A stretch of DNA of 64,000 bases. Origin: Streptococcus oralis (GTDB lineage: Bacteria; Bacillota; Bacilli; Lactobacillales; Streptococcaceae). This document shows positions 33,972-46,208 of this stretch, in pieces. Position 1 is the first letter of the stretch; each line of letters starts with the position of its first letter. Where the stretch lies: the NCBI RefSeq assembly GCF_019334565.1, contig NZ_CP079724.1, positions 1,447,001-1,511,000 on the forward strand, written 5' to 3'. The notes below the pieces were generated by a model that ran no database searches, had not been told where the DNA came from, and saw only the letters and a program-made list of their open reading frames with translations. The translations under genes were made by a program, and so were the position numbers.

Positions 33972-34730
33972 TTATGTCATCAAAACCAGGGCGACAGAGG
34001 TGCCAGCCCCTAAAGCGAGGGTAATGAGCAAAGATTCAAACATCTTGCTCATACCAGAGTTGATATGGTTGGTCATGATATCCCGTACCGCATTTGTCAG
34101 AGCAATCCCTGGAACAAAGGGCATGACCGCTCCTGCTATAATCAGGTCTGCCGTCGAAGGAAATCCTGTATAGCGGGCCCAGAACTGGGCGATCAATCCG
34201 AAAACAAAGGCACCCGCAAAGGCCGTTACAAAAGGAATGCGGACAAACCTCTCTACGTAGAGAGAGAAGGCAAATCCAAATAAGGTCGCAATAGCTGCGC
34301 CAAAAGCGTCATAGACATTGCCCCCAAACATAATCGAGAAGAAAGGGGCACTGAGGGTCGCTGCTACGGTCACTTGGAACTTGGTATAAGGAAGGGTTTG
34401 ATTACCAATTTCTTTGAGCTTTTTAAAGGCTGTCGAAAGATCAATCTGCCCTCCAACAAGCTCCCGTGATACTTGGTTGACATCACAAACTTTTTCGATG
34501 TTATAAGAGGATGACGTCACCCGTTTCATACGAGAAATATTAGTATTTTCGATAGAAAAGAAAATAGCTGCGGGCATGGCAAGAACATTGCAATCCATAA
34601 TTCCCTGCGAATGGGCAATACGGATCATAGTATCCTCAACCCGATGAATCTCTGAGCCACTTTTCAGGAGAATAGTTCCTGCTAGCATAATCACATCAAT
34701 GACGGCATTCAACTCTCTCGATTCGTCCAT
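33972..34730 (-). CDS. ThrE-type exporter, large subunit (ThrE_1)
   Basis: A 252-residue membrane protein matching PF06738, the N-terminal half of ThrE. The soluble start VIMLAGTILLKSGSEIHRVEDTMIRI (about 13-38) is the conserved block; then come about five membrane segments with VPGIALTNAVRDIMTNH (about 205-221). It lies directly before the small subunit. Start ATG 34730 has GGAGGAG. Probably exports small amino acids or related solutes. Confidence 0.78.
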   Translation of the reverse strand: MDESRELNAVIDVIMLAGTILLKSGSEIHRVEDTMIRIAHSQGIMDCNVLAMPAAIFFSIENTNISRMKRVTSSSYNIEKVCDVNQVSRELVGGQIDLSTAFKKLKEIGNQTLPYTKFQVTVAATLSAPFFSIMFGGNVYDAFGAAIATLFGFAFSLYVERFVRIPFVTAFAGAFVFGLIAQFWARYTGFPSTADLIIAGAVMPFVPGIALTNAVRDIMTNHINSGMSKMFESLLITLALGAGTSVALVLMT

Positions 34731-34774
34731 TTTCTCCTCCTTTTTTCTACTTCCTATATTTTATCACAAAATCT

Positions 34775-34814
34775 TGTGAAAAAAAATCTTTGTCATGAAA
34801 TCATGACAAAGATT
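34775..34814 (-). terminator. stkP terminator
   Basis: Fourteen-base perfect arms (34785-34798 and 34801-34814) around a 2-base gap, followed by eight T on the minus strand. It ends the long gmk-to-stkP unit. Confidence 0.92.
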
Positions 34815-34817
34815 CGT

Positions 34818-36716
34818 TTAATCTCGCGAACTTTCGTGAGAACCTTCATTATTGGATGAACTGCTCGAAGGAGTGTTCCCTTGTTGATTTCCTTGTTGGT
34901 TCCCCTGGTTTGGACTTGTAGGAGAACCCTGGTTCCCACGTTGGGCAGGATTAGAGGATGAAGTTGATGGTGGTGTTTTTGGTTTGTAGATGGAAAGTTT
35001 GATACGCGTACTTGCAAGATCAACCAGTTCTCCTGCTTTTGGCGTTTGATCTACAACCGTGCCCTCTTTTGTTCCTTCAGGAGTCGATACTTCAACAACT
35101 TCGATATTAGCCTCTTTTACACCGACAATCTGAGTCAGATTATTCTTAGTAAATTCAAGACTTGAGCCGATGTAGCTAGGCATGCTGACACTAGTCACCT
35201 TCTTAGCTACTGTTAAGGTAATCGTAGTAGCTTTTGAGAGATCATAAGTCGAACCCGAAGCAGGAGTCTGTCTAAGGATGGTTCCAGGTTCACTTTCGCT
35301 GGATTCTTCCTCTTCCATCTTGATTAGATTTTCAGGAACCTTCTTCTCCTTGAGTTCGGCTACAACATCCGTATACTTACGTCCGACGTAATTGCTCAAT
35401 TGGAAAGATTGCTTCCCAGAAGAAACAATCAAATTGACCTTGGTTCCTTCTTTTCGGCCACTACCAGCTTCTGGATCCGTTCGAATAACGCGTCCTTCCG
35501 CTACTGTATCGCTAGCCTCCGATTTCTCTTCACCAGCTTCAAACTTGGATTTTTTGAGTGCTTCTTTGGCCTCTGCAACGGTTTGTCCAGCCACATCAGG
35601 AATGGGAATCGTTGCAGGTGTTCTAGACAAAATCCAGATTAAAGAGGCCGCAACCAATAGAAGACTGGCCAAAAGAATCATATAGCGAGCCTTAAATTTC
35701 CGTTTCTTAGCTGGCTTTGGCGCTGGAACCGGTTCTGCCACTGGTTGAGTCGGTTTCTTTGGCTGAGGGCGTTCTTCCTGCGCAGGTGCTTTAGGAATCG
35801 ATGTCAGTGTACTTTGTGGAACTTTAGGTAAAGTCTTAGTGTCTGCCTTACTCGCATCGTCAAAGACCAGTTTCGGTTCATTCCGACGATTATAAGACAA
35901 GCTAGTTGACAAGTCCACATACATTTCTGAAACAGACTGATAACGGTCTGACAGCTTCTTAGCAGTCGCCTTGATGACAACATTTTCTAAAGCCTGAGGG
36001 ACAGATGGGTTTTCAGCTATGACGGACGGAAGTGGTTTCTGGAAATGCTGGAGGGCAATCGTAACCGCGCTATCCCCATCATAAGGGATATGTCCCGTCA
36101 GCATTTCATAGAAGATAATCCCCATTGCATAGATATCACTCTGGAAGGTCGCTTTAGAACCACGCGCTTGTTCAGGTGACAAATAATGAACGGAGCCTAA
36201 CATTGAGTTGGTCTGGGTCAGACTGGTCTCCGCAAAGGCTACGGCAATCCCAAAGTCCGTGACCTTAGCTGTGCCGTCTGGTGTCAAGAGGATATTTTGA
36301 GGTTTCAAATCCCGGTGAACGATTCCTCGAGTATGGGCTAAGCGCATGGCCAAGAGGATTTGCCCCATGATCCGAACCGCTTCTTCATTTGAAAGAGGAT
36401 AGTGTTCTTTAATATAACGCTTGAGGTCAAGGCCTGCTACGTATTCCATAGCTAGGTACTGTTGACCATCTTCCTCACCAATATCTGTTATCCGAACGAT
36501 ATGAGGATGGTCCAGATCCGCCATGGCTCTCGCTTCACGCTGGAAACGTGCCACAGCAATCGGGTCCGTCTGGTAGTTGGTCCTCAGGACCTTCACTGCA
36601 ACTTCTTCCCCGTCTAGGATCAAATCCTTGGCCAAGTATACATCTGCCATGCCTCCTCGACCAATCTGCTTGACAATCCGATACCGCCCGGCAAAAATCT
36701 TGCCGATTTGGATCAT
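34818..36716 (-). CDS. stkP: Ser/Thr protein kinase StkP with PASTA domains
   Basis: Membrane kinase coordinating division and cell-wall synthesis in streptococci. The 632 residues comprise a cytoplasmic kinase ([13 protein letters not shown] at 19-31, Lys42, [16 protein letters not shown]), a Pro/Lys-rich juxtamembrane part, one membrane helix (about 345-363), and extracellular PASTA repeats at about 367-433, 436-505 and 508-578. The last 54 residues are low complexity (Ser, Asn, Gln, Gly). Only three PASTA units are visible, whereas pneumococcal StkP has four. It overlaps phpP by 4 bases. Confidence 0.94.
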   Translation of the reverse strand: MIQIGKIFAGRYRIVKQIGRGGMADVYLAKDLILDGEEVAVKVLRTNYQTDPIAVARFQREARAMADLDHPHIVRITDIGEEDGQQYLAMEYVAGLDLKRYIKEHYPLSNEEAVRIMGQILLAMRLAHTRGIVHRDLKPQNILLTPDGTAKVTDFGIAVAFAETSLTQTNSMLGSVHYLSPEQARGSKATFQSDIYAMGIIFYEMLTGHIPYDGDSAVTIALQHFQKPLPSVIAENPSVPQALENVVIKATAKKLSDRYQSVSEMYVDLSTSLSYNRRNEPKLVFDDASKADTKTLPKVPQSTLTSIPKAPAQEERPQPKKPTQPVAEPVPAPKPAKKRKFKARYMILLASLLLVAASLIWILSRTPATIPIPDVAGQTVAEAKEALKKSKFEAGEEKSEASDTVAEGRVIRTDPEAGSGRKEGTKVNLIVSSGKQSFQLSNYVGRKYTDVVAELKEKKVPENLIKMEEEESSESEPGTILRQTPASGSTYDLSKATTITLTVAKKVTSVSMPSYIGSSLEFTKNNLTQIVGVKEANIEVVEVSTPEGTKEGTVVDQTPKAGELVDLASTRIKLSIYKPKTPPSTSSSNPAQRGNQGSPTSPNQGNQQGNQQGNTPSSSSSNNEGSHESSRD

Positions 36717-37453
36717 TCTGCTGCCTCCTCGTTCATGTAAACAAGGGCAACCGCAATGTTGTCTAAACCTCCTGCATTGTTAGCGAAGCGAATGAGGGTT
36801 GCCGCCTTGTCTGCTAGGGAAATATCGCTGGTTACAATATCATAAATCTCGCTTGCCGAAATCATATTGGTCAAACCATCACTATTGAGCAAGAGATAGT
36901 CTCCTGACTCCAGTGTAATCATCCCAAAATCTGGCTGGATTTCATCTTTTTGTCCGATAGACTGGGTGATGATATTCTTTTGAGGGTGAGTTTCTGCTTC
37001 TTCTGGAGTCAATTGACCAGCCTTGAGCAATTCGTTGACCAAGGAATGGTCACTTGTCAACTGGTGGTATTCTTCTCCACGAATCAAACCGATACGAGAA
37101 TCCCCAATGTGAGCATAGATGGCTTGGTTGTCAATAAACGCAACAGCTTCTAGCGTTGTTCCCATGCCTCTGTAGGCTTCGTCCTGACCTAGTTGATGAA
37201 TTTTTTGATTTTCAATCTCCAGGTAGTGGGCAAACCACTCACGAACTTCATTTACTGAGTCAATTTGGGTATCCACCCAAGCCACACCGAGGTCTGTTAC
37301 CGCCATCTCACTAGCGATATTTCCTGCACGGTGTCCTCCCATCCCGTCAGCCAAGATGATCATAGTGCGTCCTGCTCGGTTGACAAAGTGATTGACATAG
37401 TCCTGATTATTTGTCCGTTTCTGACCAACATCTGTTAATAATGCTATTTCCAT
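36713..37453 (-). CDS. phpP: PP2C-type Ser/Thr phosphatase PhpP
   Basis: Reverses StkP phosphorylation. The 246-residue PP2C protein shows the metal motifs [15 protein letters not shown] (about 35-49), [21 protein letters not shown] and the closing DNIAVALV. Its end overlaps the stkP start, the standard phosphatase-kinase pair of Gram-positive bacteria. It is preceded by rsmB with a 15-base gap. Confidence 0.95.
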   Translation of the reverse strand: MEIALLTDVGQKRTNNQDYVNHFVNRAGRTMIILADGMGGHRAGNIASEMAVTDLGVAWVDTQIDSVNEVREWFAHYLEIENQKIHQLGQDEAYRGMGTTLEAVAFIDNQAIYAHIGDSRIGLIRGEEYHQLTSDHSLVNELLKAGQLTPEEAETHPQKNIITQSIGQKDEIQPDFGMITLESGDYLLLNSDGLTNMISASEIYDIVTSDISLADKAATLIRFANNAGGLDNIAVALVYMNEEAAE

Positions 37454-37468
37454 TGTGTCAGTTCCTTC

Positions 37469-38785
37469 CTATTCTGATATCTTGCGAAATTGGCTGATAA
37501 AAAATCCATCACTTCCATACAATTCAGGAGTAATCAGGATGCAGCCATCTTTCAGGATATCTTTACATTCGTGTTCTAGTTTAACCTGCTCGAACTCGGG
37601 ATGACTTTCTAAAAACGCCTCAACGACTTGAAAGTTCTCCTCAGAGACAATAGTACAGGTACTATACGTTATTATACCACCTTTTCGTAGTGTTTGACAA
37701 ACACTACCTAATATTTCCAGCTGAATTTCCTGTAAGGAGGTGAAATCTGCTGTTTCTTTATTGTATTTGATGTCTGGTTTGCGACGTAAAAGTCCAATCC
37801 CAGAACAGGGAGCATCTACCAAAATCTTATCAAAGGAGTCCTTTTCAAAAAACTCATGTACCTTTCTGGCATCCAATTTTTTCGTTTGCACTCGATCTGC
37901 CACACCTAAACGCTCCGCATTTTCTTGGATCAAGTTCAACTTATGATCATAAAGATCCAGAGCAGTAACCTGACCTGTCGTGAGATAAGAAGCCATATGG
38001 GCTGTTTTCCCACCCGGAGCGGCACAGGCATCTAGGACCTGTTCATCACCTTGTAGATGAAGGGTCGGAGCAACCAGTTGACTGGACTCGTCTTGGATGG
38101 TAATGGCCCCTTCAGAAAACAAATCATGTCCTGCAAAGTGGCCTTGCTCCTTGACCAGACCAGTGGAAGTCAAAGGAGAATCAGTCGCCTCTAACACGGC
38201 TTTGATTTCCTCTTTTCGACTCAAGTCGGTCACTCGGATGCTGGCTTTGTTGCGCACCAAGAGACTTTCAAAGATGGCTTGGGCTCGCTCTTCACCGTAT
38301 TCTTCCTTGAGCTTAGACACTAGCCAAACTGGGAGAGAATAGGCAATGGAATCACGCTTGTTTTTGCGTTTGATAGTTGCAATATCTGGCCACCCTTCTC
38401 GCAAGATACGACGAAGAACAGCATTGACTAGCTTTTCACTGCCTTTTTTACGTGCTTTAGCTATTTCCACTGCTTCATTGACCACAGCATGGTCAGGTAC
38501 CTTGTCTAGGTACTGGAGTTGGTAGGCACTCATGAGAAGAAGAACATAGAGCAAGTTATCTAGCTTGTCTCGGTCTTGGATAAAGTGGGATAGATACCAT
38601 TCTAAGGTGAGTTTGCGGGCTACCGTTCCGTAGACAATCTCTGTCACCAAACCCTTGTCTGCTGCTGAGAGTTGACTCCCCTTGAGGTGTTTATTTAAAG
38701 CAATATTTGAGTATGCTTGATTGACAAAAACATCCTCTAGCACTGCCAGAGCTAGACTTCTAGCCGTTTCTACTTTAGTCACCAA
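37469..38785 (-). CDS. rsmB: 16S rRNA m5C967 methyltransferase
   Basis: Methylates C967 of 16S rRNA (RsmB/Sun). The 438 residues start with a NusB-like helical domain (about 1-140) followed by the Rossmann methyltransferase: [14 protein letters not shown] for AdoMet and the catalytic cysteines in [12 protein letters not shown] and [11 protein letters not shown]. It overlaps fmt by 11 bases. This priA-fmt-rsmB-phpP-stkP order is conserved in streptococci. Confidence 0.95.
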   Translation of the reverse strand: MVTKVETARSLALAVLEDVFVNQAYSNIALNKHLKGSQLSAADKGLVTEIVYGTVARKLTLEWYLSHFIQDRDKLDNLLYVLLLMSAYQLQYLDKVPDHAVVNEAVEIAKARKKGSEKLVNAVLRRILREGWPDIATIKRKNKRDSIAYSLPVWLVSKLKEEYGEERAQAIFESLLVRNKASIRVTDLSRKEEIKAVLEATDSPLTSTGLVKEQGHFAGHDLFSEGAITIQDESSQLVAPTLHLQGDEQVLDACAAPGGKTAHMASYLTTGQVTALDLYDHKLNLIQENAERLGVADRVQTKKLDARKVHEFFEKDSFDKILVDAPCSGIGLLRRKPDIKYNKETADFTSLQEIQLEILGSVCQTLRKGGIITYSTCTIVSEENFQVVEAFLESHPEFEQVKLEHECKDILKDGCILITPELYGSDGFFISQFRKISE

Positions 38786-39710
38786 ATCGTTCTCCTACAG
38801 TCAATGTCCGTCCAACTCCGTTGAGGAAGGAAGCAATGTCCATCTTAGGCTTACCTGCTGGCTGAACCTGTTTGAGCGACAGAGCTCCTTCAGCCGTTGC
38901 GACGATTAATTCCTTTTTGCCAATAGAGAGAATCTCCCCTGGATTTCCCTGACCTTCTACTGGTAGGGCTTCATAAATCTTAAAGCGGTCGCCTTTGAGA
39001 AAAGTATGGGCAACAGGCCAAGGATTCATCCCACGGATTTGGTTGAAGAGTTGGCGATTGGTTTTAGTCCAATCGAGTTTCTCTTCTTCTGGCTTAATAT
39101 TTGGCGAGAAAGTGACTTGGCTTGGGTCCTGAGGCACAGGTTTGATCTCCCCAGCAATATAGCCAGGTAGCGTATCCAAAAGCAAGTCACGACCAACAAT
39201 CGCTAATTTTTCAAATAAGGTTCCAACATTATCCTCATCAGTGATAGGAATACTGCGACGGGAAATCATGTCTCCTGCATCCATTTCCTTGACCATCTCC
39301 ATAATGGTCACACCAGCTTCCTCATCCCCTTGAATCAAGGCATAATGAATGGGTGCGCCACCACGGTGTTTGGGAAGAAGGGAGGCGTGAACATTGACCG
39401 CAAAATCCATGCTATCAAGGAGTTTACTTGGGAGAAACTGTCCAAAAGCAGCAGTGATAATCCCATCTGCCCCTAAATTCATAATGGCTTCCATCTCTGG
39501 ACTTCCAGATAATTTTTCAGGCTGGTAAATGGGAAGGCCTGCTTCTTTGGCAGCCTGCTTAACTGGGGTTTCTTGGATTACTTTTTTACGGCCGACAGCG
39601 CGATCTGGCTGGGTCACAACAGCTAGAATCTCGTAACAGTCGTCTGATAACAAGCCCTTCAAAACTGTCGCTGAAAAATCAGGTGTCCCCATAAAGATTA
39701 GTTTTGTCAT
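38775..39710 (-). CDS. fmt: Methionyl-tRNA formyltransferase
   Basis: Formylates initiator Met-tRNA using 10-formyl-THF. The 311 residues begin [19 protein letters not shown] and contain [20 protein letters not shown] (catalytic Asn/His region, about 108-127) and a C-terminal OB-like domain starting near [14 protein letters not shown]. Start ATG 39710 has GGAG. It follows priA by 12 bases. Confidence 0.96.
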   Translation of the reverse strand: MTKLIFMGTPDFSATVLKGLLSDDCYEILAVVTQPDRAVGRKKVIQETPVKQAAKEAGLPIYQPEKLSGSPEMEAIMNLGADGIITAAFGQFLPSKLLDSMDFAVNVHASLLPKHRGGAPIHYALIQGDEEAGVTIMEMVKEMDAGDMISRRSIPITDEDNVGTLFEKLAIVGRDLLLDTLPGYIAGEIKPVPQDPSQVTFSPNIKPEEEKLDWTKTNRQLFNQIRGMNPWPVAHTFLKGDRFKIYEALPVEGQGNPGEILSIGKKELIVATAEGALSLKQVQPAGKPKMDIASFLNGVGRTLTVGERFGD

Positions 39711-39722
39711 TTCTTCTCCTTC

Positions 39723-42119
39723 TTATAAAAATTGCTGTGGTTCGTGGTCAATGCTGAGACGAAGCTCGCTATTTTCCCGTTCTTGAGTCAAGGCCAAGAC
39801 CTGGTTGAGGGTTGGGCCCAGCTCATCTTCTAAACGGTATTTAATCAAAATCTGGTAATGGTAAAGGTTGTGGGTACGGGCAATGGGTTTTGGTGTCGGT
39901 CCAAGGATTTTACTAGTTTCCGATAAACCTGATCGCAAAATTCCCATAACTTCATAGGCACGTTTGACGACCTCTTCTTCTTTCTTGTGAGAGAGGGTAA
40001 TCCCAATAGTGAAATAATAAGGCGGATAGCCGAGTTGGCGCCTGATACTCATTTCATAAGCATAAAAACCTTCATAATCCTGTTCCTTGGCAAAACGAAT
40101 GGCATAGTGCTCAGGATTGTAAGACTGGATCAAGACCTGACCAGCTTTTTCCGCTCGACCTGCACGACCAGCCACCTGAGTTAAGAGTTGGAAGGTTCTC
40201 TCAGAAGAACGGAAATCAGGCAGATTCAAGGCCGTATCTGCATTAAGAACTCCGACCAGAGTCACATTTGGAAAATCCAAGCCCTTGGCAATCATCTGAG
40301 TTCCCAACAAGATATCTGCTTCCCCTCGGCCAAACTGGTCAAGAAGAGCTTGGTGACTACCCTTCCTGCGGGTCGTATCCACATCCATCCGCAGAATGCG
40401 AGCCTGAGGAAAGAGCTCTGCCAGCTCATCGTAAGCTTTCTGAGTCCCTGTACCGTAGTAGCGAATGCTGCGACTCTGACAGTTGGGACAAACATGAGGA
40501 ATCCCCTTAGAAAAGCCACAGTAATGGCAGTTCATGGTCTTGGTATCCATGTGCAAGGTTAGAGAAATGTCACAGTTGGGACAACTATCTACCGTCCCAC
40601 ACTCCCGACACATAACAAAGCTAGAATAGCCCCGACGGTTGAGCATAAGGACTACCTGCTCTTTTTTATCCAGACGGTCTTGGATAGCTTCTAGCAAAGG
40701 AGGGGTAAAGTTTGATGTCTCATTCTGCCCGATATAGTCCCGAAAGTCAATCACTTGAACCTCAGGAATGGTGGCTAAAGGATTGGCCCGTTGGGTCAGA
40801 CGTAAGTGTTGATAGACACCTTTTCCAGCCCGCGCACGGCTCTCTAAGCTCGGTGTTGCCGAACCAAGGACCAGGGCCGCTTGATTGTACTGGGCCCGTA
40901 AGATGGCGACCTCTCTGGCATGATAACGAGGATTGCTGTCTTGCTTGTAGCTAGCTTCATGTTCCTCATCGATAATCATGACACCCAGATTTTTCAGAGG
41001 AGCAAAGATAGCTGATCTGGCCCCAACCACTACCTGAGCATCGCCACGCTCAACCTTGCGCCATTCGTCATACTTTTCACCATTGGACAGGCCTGAGTGA
41101 AGAATGGCCACTTTCTCGCCAAAACGAGCAATGAAACGCTCCGTCATTTGTGGCGTCAGAGAAATCTCAGGTACCAGCAAAATGGCCGTCTTACCCTTAT
41201 CCAAGGCCCCTTGTATAATCTGCAAGTACACCTCAGTTTTCCCACTTCCTGTAATCCCTTGAAGGAGGAATGGAGGCTGTTGACTGCCAATAGCACTGAC
41301 AACCGCATCACGCGCCTGTCTTTGTTCAGGATTCAATTCCAAAGGTTGGCTGGCTTCAATGCCTTCAAAATAAGCGGCTGAGCGTTGCACTTCCTTTTGG
41401 ACTAGGATTAGAGCTCCTTGCTCCACAAAGAAATTGACTTGCTCGCGTGAGTAGGATTCTAACAAGCTAGCCAGAGGAGCACTCTCAGGACGAGACAGTA
41501 AATAGTCTCTCAGCTCTGCCTTTTTCTTAGCACGCGCAGAAATCTCAACACCTTCTAACTGCTCAACATGGACCTCATACCAAGATTGGGTCTTGACCTT
41601 CTTCTGATCAACAGCCTGGTACTCCAGACGGAGCAACCCTTTTCTGGTCAAGCGCATCATTTCAGCTTGCTTGGCAAGGTCTAAAGAAGAAAAGGCGAGC
41701 GAATCTTCTGAACCAAACAAACGCTCTTTGTCTGCCTGACTTAGGACTTCTAAAGGATAGAGAATCTTATCATAGCTGGAGTTTAAAAATCCTGGAAGCA
41801 TGGCTTTTAGGATGGAGATTTTGTAAGAAAAGACAGACTTACGTAATTCCTCAGCCAGCCAGAGTTGCTCCTGGGTCAAGACGGGAGAAAAGTCTAGCAC
41901 CTCCGCAATCTCTTTCAAGTCCTCATCTGTCACTTCTTCATCCGACTGGGACTCCAATCCTAGCACAATCCCTTGGATCAAACGATTGCCTTTGCCGAAG
42001 GGGACATGGACCCGCATACCGACTTCCAGCATCTCTACAAATTCCTCAGGGACCTTGTAACTGTATGGCTGGTCCGTCTGCATTAGGGGAACATCCACGA
42101 TAATCTTTGCGATAGCCAT
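39723..42119 (-). CDS. priA: Primosomal protein N' (PriA helicase)
   Basis: Restarts stalled replication forks. The 798 residues hold an N-terminal 3'-DNA-binding domain, helicase motif I GITGSGKTEVYL (about 286-297), DEEH box, then a zinc-binding insert with paired cysteines (CRECGTVDSCPNC and CHYCGFSK...CPNC), and QVAGRAGR late in the second helicase lobe. The zinc ligands are complete. It lies between rpoZ and fmt. Confidence 0.96.
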   Translation of the reverse strand: MAIAKIIVDVPLMQTDQPYSYKVPEEFVEMLEVGMRVHVPFGKGNRLIQGIVLGLESQSDEEVTDEDLKEIAEVLDFSPVLTQEQLWLAEELRKSVFSYKISILKAMLPGFLNSSYDKILYPLEVLSQADKERLFGSEDSLAFSSLDLAKQAEMMRLTRKGLLRLEYQAVDQKKVKTQSWYEVHVEQLEGVEISARAKKKAELRDYLLSRPESAPLASLLESYSREQVNFFVEQGALILVQKEVQRSAAYFEGIEASQPLELNPEQRQARDAVVSAIGSQQPPFLLQGITGSGKTEVYLQIIQGALDKGKTAILLVPEISLTPQMTERFIARFGEKVAILHSGLSNGEKYDEWRKVERGDAQVVVGARSAIFAPLKNLGVMIIDEEHEASYKQDSNPRYHAREVAILRAQYNQAALVLGSATPSLESRARAGKGVYQHLRLTQRANPLATIPEVQVIDFRDYIGQNETSNFTPPLLEAIQDRLDKKEQVVLMLNRRGYSSFVMCRECGTVDSCPNCDISLTLHMDTKTMNCHYCGFSKGIPHVCPNCQSRSIRYYGTGTQKAYDELAELFPQARILRMDVDTTRRKGSHQALLDQFGRGEADILLGTQMIAKGLDFPNVTLVGVLNADTALNLPDFRSSERTFQLLTQVAGRAGRAEKAGQVLIQSYNPEHYAIRFAKEQDYEGFYAYEMSIRRQLGYPPYYFTIGITLSHKKEEEVVKRAYEVMGILRSGLSETSKILGPTPKPIARTHNLYHYQILIKYRLEDELGPTLNQVLALTQERENSELRLSIDHEPQQFL

Positions 42120-42184
42120 CTTCTCACCTCCTTCTTGTCAGTAAATTCTTGCAATAGAAAAAATAAGATTGAGTCCCCCCAACC

Positions 42185-42499
42185 TTAAATTTTTTCACCA
42201 TCTTCTTTTTCTTTAGCGATTTGCTCTTTGATTTTCTTTTCTTCTTCTTCTCTGCGGCGTTTTTCTTCTTCGATACGGAGACGAACTGCTTCACGTTTTC
42301 CTTCTGGATCTGGGTGAATGGTTACATTTCCTGACTCGATTTCTTCCAAAGCACGAAGAGTTGATTTTTCAGACTTAAACTCTTGAGTTGCTGGCGCACC
42401 AGCTTCTAGTTCGTGGGCACGCTTTGCTTCCAAGATTACGAGTGAATATTTTGATGGTACCTTGTCCAGCAAGGTATCGATAGAGGGTTTTAACATCAT
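42185..42499 (-). CDS. rpoZ: RNA polymerase omega subunit
   Basis: Assembly subunit of RNA polymerase. The 104 residues contain [20 protein letters not shown] and [10 protein letters not shown] (about 25-34), the conserved omega helices, followed by a long Lys/Glu-rich coiled tail (about 75-104, [12 protein letters not shown]) that is typical of streptococci. It lies 24 bases downstream of gmk, the usual partner. Confidence 0.93.
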   Translation of the reverse strand: MMLKPSIDTLLDKVPSKYSLVILEAKRAHELEAGAPATQEFKSEKSTLRALEEIESGNVTIHPDPEGKREAVRLRIEEEKRRREEEEKKIKEQIAKEKEDGEKI

Positions 42500-42523
42500 T
42501 TGCTTGTACCTGTTTCCTATAGT

Positions 42524-43207
<684 letters not shown>

Positions 43208-43241
43208 TCACGTCAGTTATCCTTCTACAGTCTTTCTATCT

Positions 43242-43270
43242 AGTGTAACAAAAAAGCAGTAATATTTCAA
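43242..43270 (-). promoter_or_regulatory. gmk operon promoter, inside the rny terminator
   Basis: Minus-strand -35 TTGAAA (43265-43270) and -10 TACACT (43242-43247), 17 bases apart. The -35 lies in the loop of the rny terminator and the -10 just after its T-run, so read-through of rny and initiation of gmk may interfere. Confidence 0.65.
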
Positions 43271-43275
43271 CTGCT
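43249..43275 (-). terminator. rny terminator
   Basis: Arms AGCAGT (43255-43260) and ACTGCT (43270-43275) with a 9-base loop and TTTTTTG tail on the minus strand, shortly after the rny stop codon. Confidence 0.75.
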
Positions 43276-43284
43276 CTTTCTTAT

Positions 43285-44898
43285 TTATTTAGCATAATCT
43301 ACTGCACGAAGTTCGCGAATCACGGTTACCTTGATATTTCCTGGGTAATCGAGATTGTTTTCAATTTTCTCACGAACTTTGTGAGCCAAGATTGTGACTT
43401 TGTCGTCCTTGATTTGTCCTGGATTAACCATGATACGGATTTCACGTCCTGCTTGAAGGGCAAAGCTATTTTGCACTCCTTCAAAGCCATTGGCGATTTC
43501 TTCCAAATCATGGAGACGCTTGATGTAGCTTTCAAGAGATTCACTACGAGCACCTGGACGCGCTGCACTCAAGGCATCTGCTGCAGCAACGATCACTGCA
43601 ATGACGCTTTCGGCTTCCACATCGCCGTGGTGGCTAGCAATCGTATTCACCACAACTGGGTGTTCCTTGTACTTGCGTGCCAACTCTGTACCAATCTCAA
43701 CGTGGCTACCTTCAACCTCGCGGTCAATAGCTTTCCCGATGTCATGAAGGAATCCAGCACGACGGGCAAGAGCTGCATTTTCACCAAGTTCACTCGCAAT
43801 GATACCAGATAACTTAGCAACCTCAATCGAATGACGCAAGACATTTTGTCCATAAGAAGTACGGAACTGCAAGCGTCCCATGATCTTCATCAAGTCTGGA
43901 TGGAGGTTTGGCGCACCAATCTCGTAAGCAGCAGCCTCACCATATTCACGGATTTTATTGTCAATCTCTTGACGGTTTTTCTCCACCAACTCCTCGATAC
44001 GAGCTGGGTGGATGCGGCCATCCTTGAGCAACATTTCCATGGTCATACGAGCAATTTCACGACGAATCGGATCAAATCCTGACAAGGTCACCACTTCCGG
44101 TGTATCGTCGATGATGACATCTACCCCTGTCAAACTTTCAAAGGTACGAATATTGCGTCCTTCACGACCGATAATGCGTCCCTTCATGGTATCGTCTGGT
44201 AGATGAACTGTAGAGTTTGTTGACTCCGCTACATACTCACCAGCGATACGCTGCATAGCCTGAACCAAGATATCTTTCGCAATCTTGTCTGAACGTTCCT
44301 TGACTTCTTGCTCAGCCTCACGAATGCGGCTAGCAATTTCCTTGGTCAAGTTTTCCTCCGTCTGAGCCAAGATAATATCTCGAGCCTCAGTTTGGGAAAG
44401 GGAACCGATACGTTCAAGTTCAGCTTCTTTTTGTCTTTCGACTTCCTCTAATTGCTCTTCACGTGCATCAAGGTTTTTTGCTCTATCAGAAATACTTTGT
44501 TCTTTTTGTTCAAGTGTTTTTTCTTTGTTCGTCAAATTGTCGTCCTTACGGTCAAGGCTCGTAGCTCTCTCTGTCAAACGACTTTCAATTTGCTTGAGCT
44601 CCTGACGTTCTGACTTAAATTCAGCGTCCACTTCTTCACGGTATTTTCTGGCTTCCTCTTTGGCCTCCAATAGTGCTTCTTTTTTAAGAGACTTGCTTTC
44701 GCTCTTGGCTTCATTTAGTAATAAATCCGCTTCGCGCTCAGCTTGTCCTCGTAAATTAGTTGCTTCTTGTTCAGCATTTAGAAGCATCAACTCTGCAGCC
44801 TCTTGAGATGATTTCATCTTAGCTGAGATGCTGACATATCCAATGACTAAACCAATGATGACGGCAAAAACAGCAATCGCAAGTGTCATGATTTCCAT
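43285..44898 (-). CDS. rny: Ribonuclease Y
   Basis: Membrane-anchored endoribonuclease that starts mRNA decay in Firmicutes. The 537 residues comprise an N-terminal membrane helix (about 3-25), a long charged coiled coil (to about 205), a KH domain ([17 protein letters not shown]) and an HD domain with [20 protein letters not shown] site precedes the start at 44898. It is monocistronic: its own terminator lies 10 bases downstream and about 200 bases upstream are non-coding. Confidence 0.96.
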   Translation of the reverse strand: MEIMTLAIAVFAVIIGLVIGYVSISAKMKSSQEAAELMLLNAEQEATNLRGQAEREADLLLNEAKSESKSLKKEALLEAKEEARKYREEVDAEFKSERQELKQIESRLTERATSLDRKDDNLTNKEKTLEQKEQSISDRAKNLDAREEQLEEVERQKEAELERIGSLSQTEARDIILAQTEENLTKEIASRIREAEQEVKERSDKIAKDILVQAMQRIAGEYVAESTNSTVHLPDDTMKGRIIGREGRNIRTFESLTGVDVIIDDTPEVVTLSGFDPIRREIARMTMEMLLKDGRIHPARIEELVEKNRQEIDNKIREYGEAAAYEIGAPNLHPDLMKIMGRLQFRTSYGQNVLRHSIEVAKLSGIIASELGENAALARRAGFLHDIGKAIDREVEGSHVEIGTELARKYKEHPVVVNTIASHHGDVEAESVIAVIVAAADALSAARPGARSESLESYIKRLHDLEEIANGFEGVQNSFALQAGREIRIMVNPGQIKDDKVTILAHKVREKIENNLDYPGNIKVTVIRELRAVDYAK

Positions 44899-45071
44899 GT
44901 TTTTACCTCATTAAATTTGTTTATCGAATGACATACATTCCTTAATATTCTATCATAAAAAAACAATTTTCACAAACCCAAATTGAAGAGTTTTGTGTGA
45001 ATTTTAGAAGAAAGTTCTGAAATCACAAAACAAACTTTCTAACTCTTAAAAATGACATTTTCATTAAAACA

Positions 45072-45101
45072 TATAATAAAAAAGCCTACCTTTCAGTAGA
45101 C
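45072..45101 (-). terminator. Terminator after tmcAL
   Basis: Arms GCCTAC (45084-45089) and GTAGAC (45096-45101, one G-U) with six T on the minus strand, right after the stop codon at 45102. It closes the methyltransferase-tmcAL unit. Confidence 0.75.
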
Positions 45102-46199
45102 TTAGTTTGTTTCTATCCTAATCGGGACTCTGCCGAAATTCTGCTCTACGATGCTTGGGTGTCCTAGTTGGTAAATCTGGTCTGCCTTTTGAGTCATAGC
45201 ATCCCAAGGTTCTTTGCCAATTCGGCTGACTAGATGGACCTGTTCTTTCAGAGACTTGAGGTGTTGTCTGCCTTTTTCAGTAAAACCAAGGACATGAATG
45301 GCTTCTGGCAAGTCACTTTCTCTGACCTGCACCAAGATATAGGTCAAGAGGCGTCTGACACGCGCTTTTGTGTAACGTTTAGTGACAACTGCCTCGACCA
45401 ATTCCTCCACAGACTGGGCTATCTTGATGGCATCCTTGATACGCACCGCCATTTCTTGATTGACCTGATAGATGGTGGTCAGGTCTGGATTTGACAAGAT
45501 TTGATAGCGGAGAAATGGAAAATAGTCATCCCAACTCACCTTACTCGCTTGCTCAAAGAGGGCAACAGAGGGCATAAAGCGTTCTAAAAAATCTTTGTCT
45601 GATTGGTGCTGACGGAGGGCTGTTGCCGAGGCAAAGTCCACTTCCTTGTCCACAGAATGATAGCCAGCTCCTTGACGCTGAATCGGATGGAGTTTGATTC
45701 TACGTCCCGCAACCGCCTTGGCATAGGCCAAAGCTAGAACATGATTGGGCGTATTGCCAGAGAAATCAAGACCTGCAAATTCCTTCCACATGGTTTGGGT
45801 TTTCTGGGGATAGGAGAGGGAATCAGGCAGATTATCCACAAAATTCTCCATCTCTCTACCTTGCTCTGTGTATAAGTCAGCAATTTTCTGATAATCCAAA
45901 ACTTCCTCTGTCCCAAAAGCTAGAGTATCAATACCCAAGCGAACCAAGATATCCACAGCTCCTTGGCCAAAGAAATCTGCCGCCTGAACACTGACTAAAA
46001 AGGGCAATTCCACTACCAGATCTGCTCCATTTTCCAGCGCCATCTGAGCCCGTGTCCACTTGTCCACTATAGAAGGTTCTCCACGCTGCATGAAATTCCC
46101 AGACATGGCAACGATTTTCAGTCCCTTCGCCTGCTCAAGCAAGTATTTGTGCCCATTATGGAAAGGATTGAACTCCGCGATAATACCTGTGATGGTCAT
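45102..46199 (-). CDS. tmcAL: tRNA(Met) cytidine acetate ligase-like (YlbM/TmcAL)
   Basis: Member of the TmcAL family, which makes N4-acetylcytidine in the elongator tRNA-Met anticodon using acetate and ATP. The 365 residues begin [21 protein letters not shown], with the nucleotidylyltransferase HNGH motif at 14-17, followed by [17 protein letters not shown]. Known relatives use acetate rather than acetyl-CoA. Start ATG 46199 has AGGAG; it lies 9 bases after the SAM methyltransferase gene. Confidence 0.85.
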   Translation of the reverse strand: MTITGIIAEFNPFHNGHKYLLEQAKGLKIVAMSGNFMQRGEPSIVDKWTRAQMALENGADLVVELPFLVSVQAADFFGQGAVDILVRLGIDTLAFGTEEVLDYQKIADLYTEQGREMENFVDNLPDSLSYPQKTQTMWKEFAGLDFSGNTPNHVLALAYAKAVAGRRIKLHPIQRQGAGYHSVDKEVDFASATALRQHQSDKDFLERFMPSVALFEQASKVSWDDYFPFLRYQILSNPDLTTIYQVNQEMAVRIKDAIKIAQSVEELVEAVVTKRYTKARVRRLLTYILVQVRESDLPEAIHVLGFTEKGRQHLKSLKEQVHLVSRIGKEPWDAMTQKADQIYQLGHPSIVEQNFGRVPIRIETN

Positions 46200-46208
46200 G
46201 ATGTTCTC

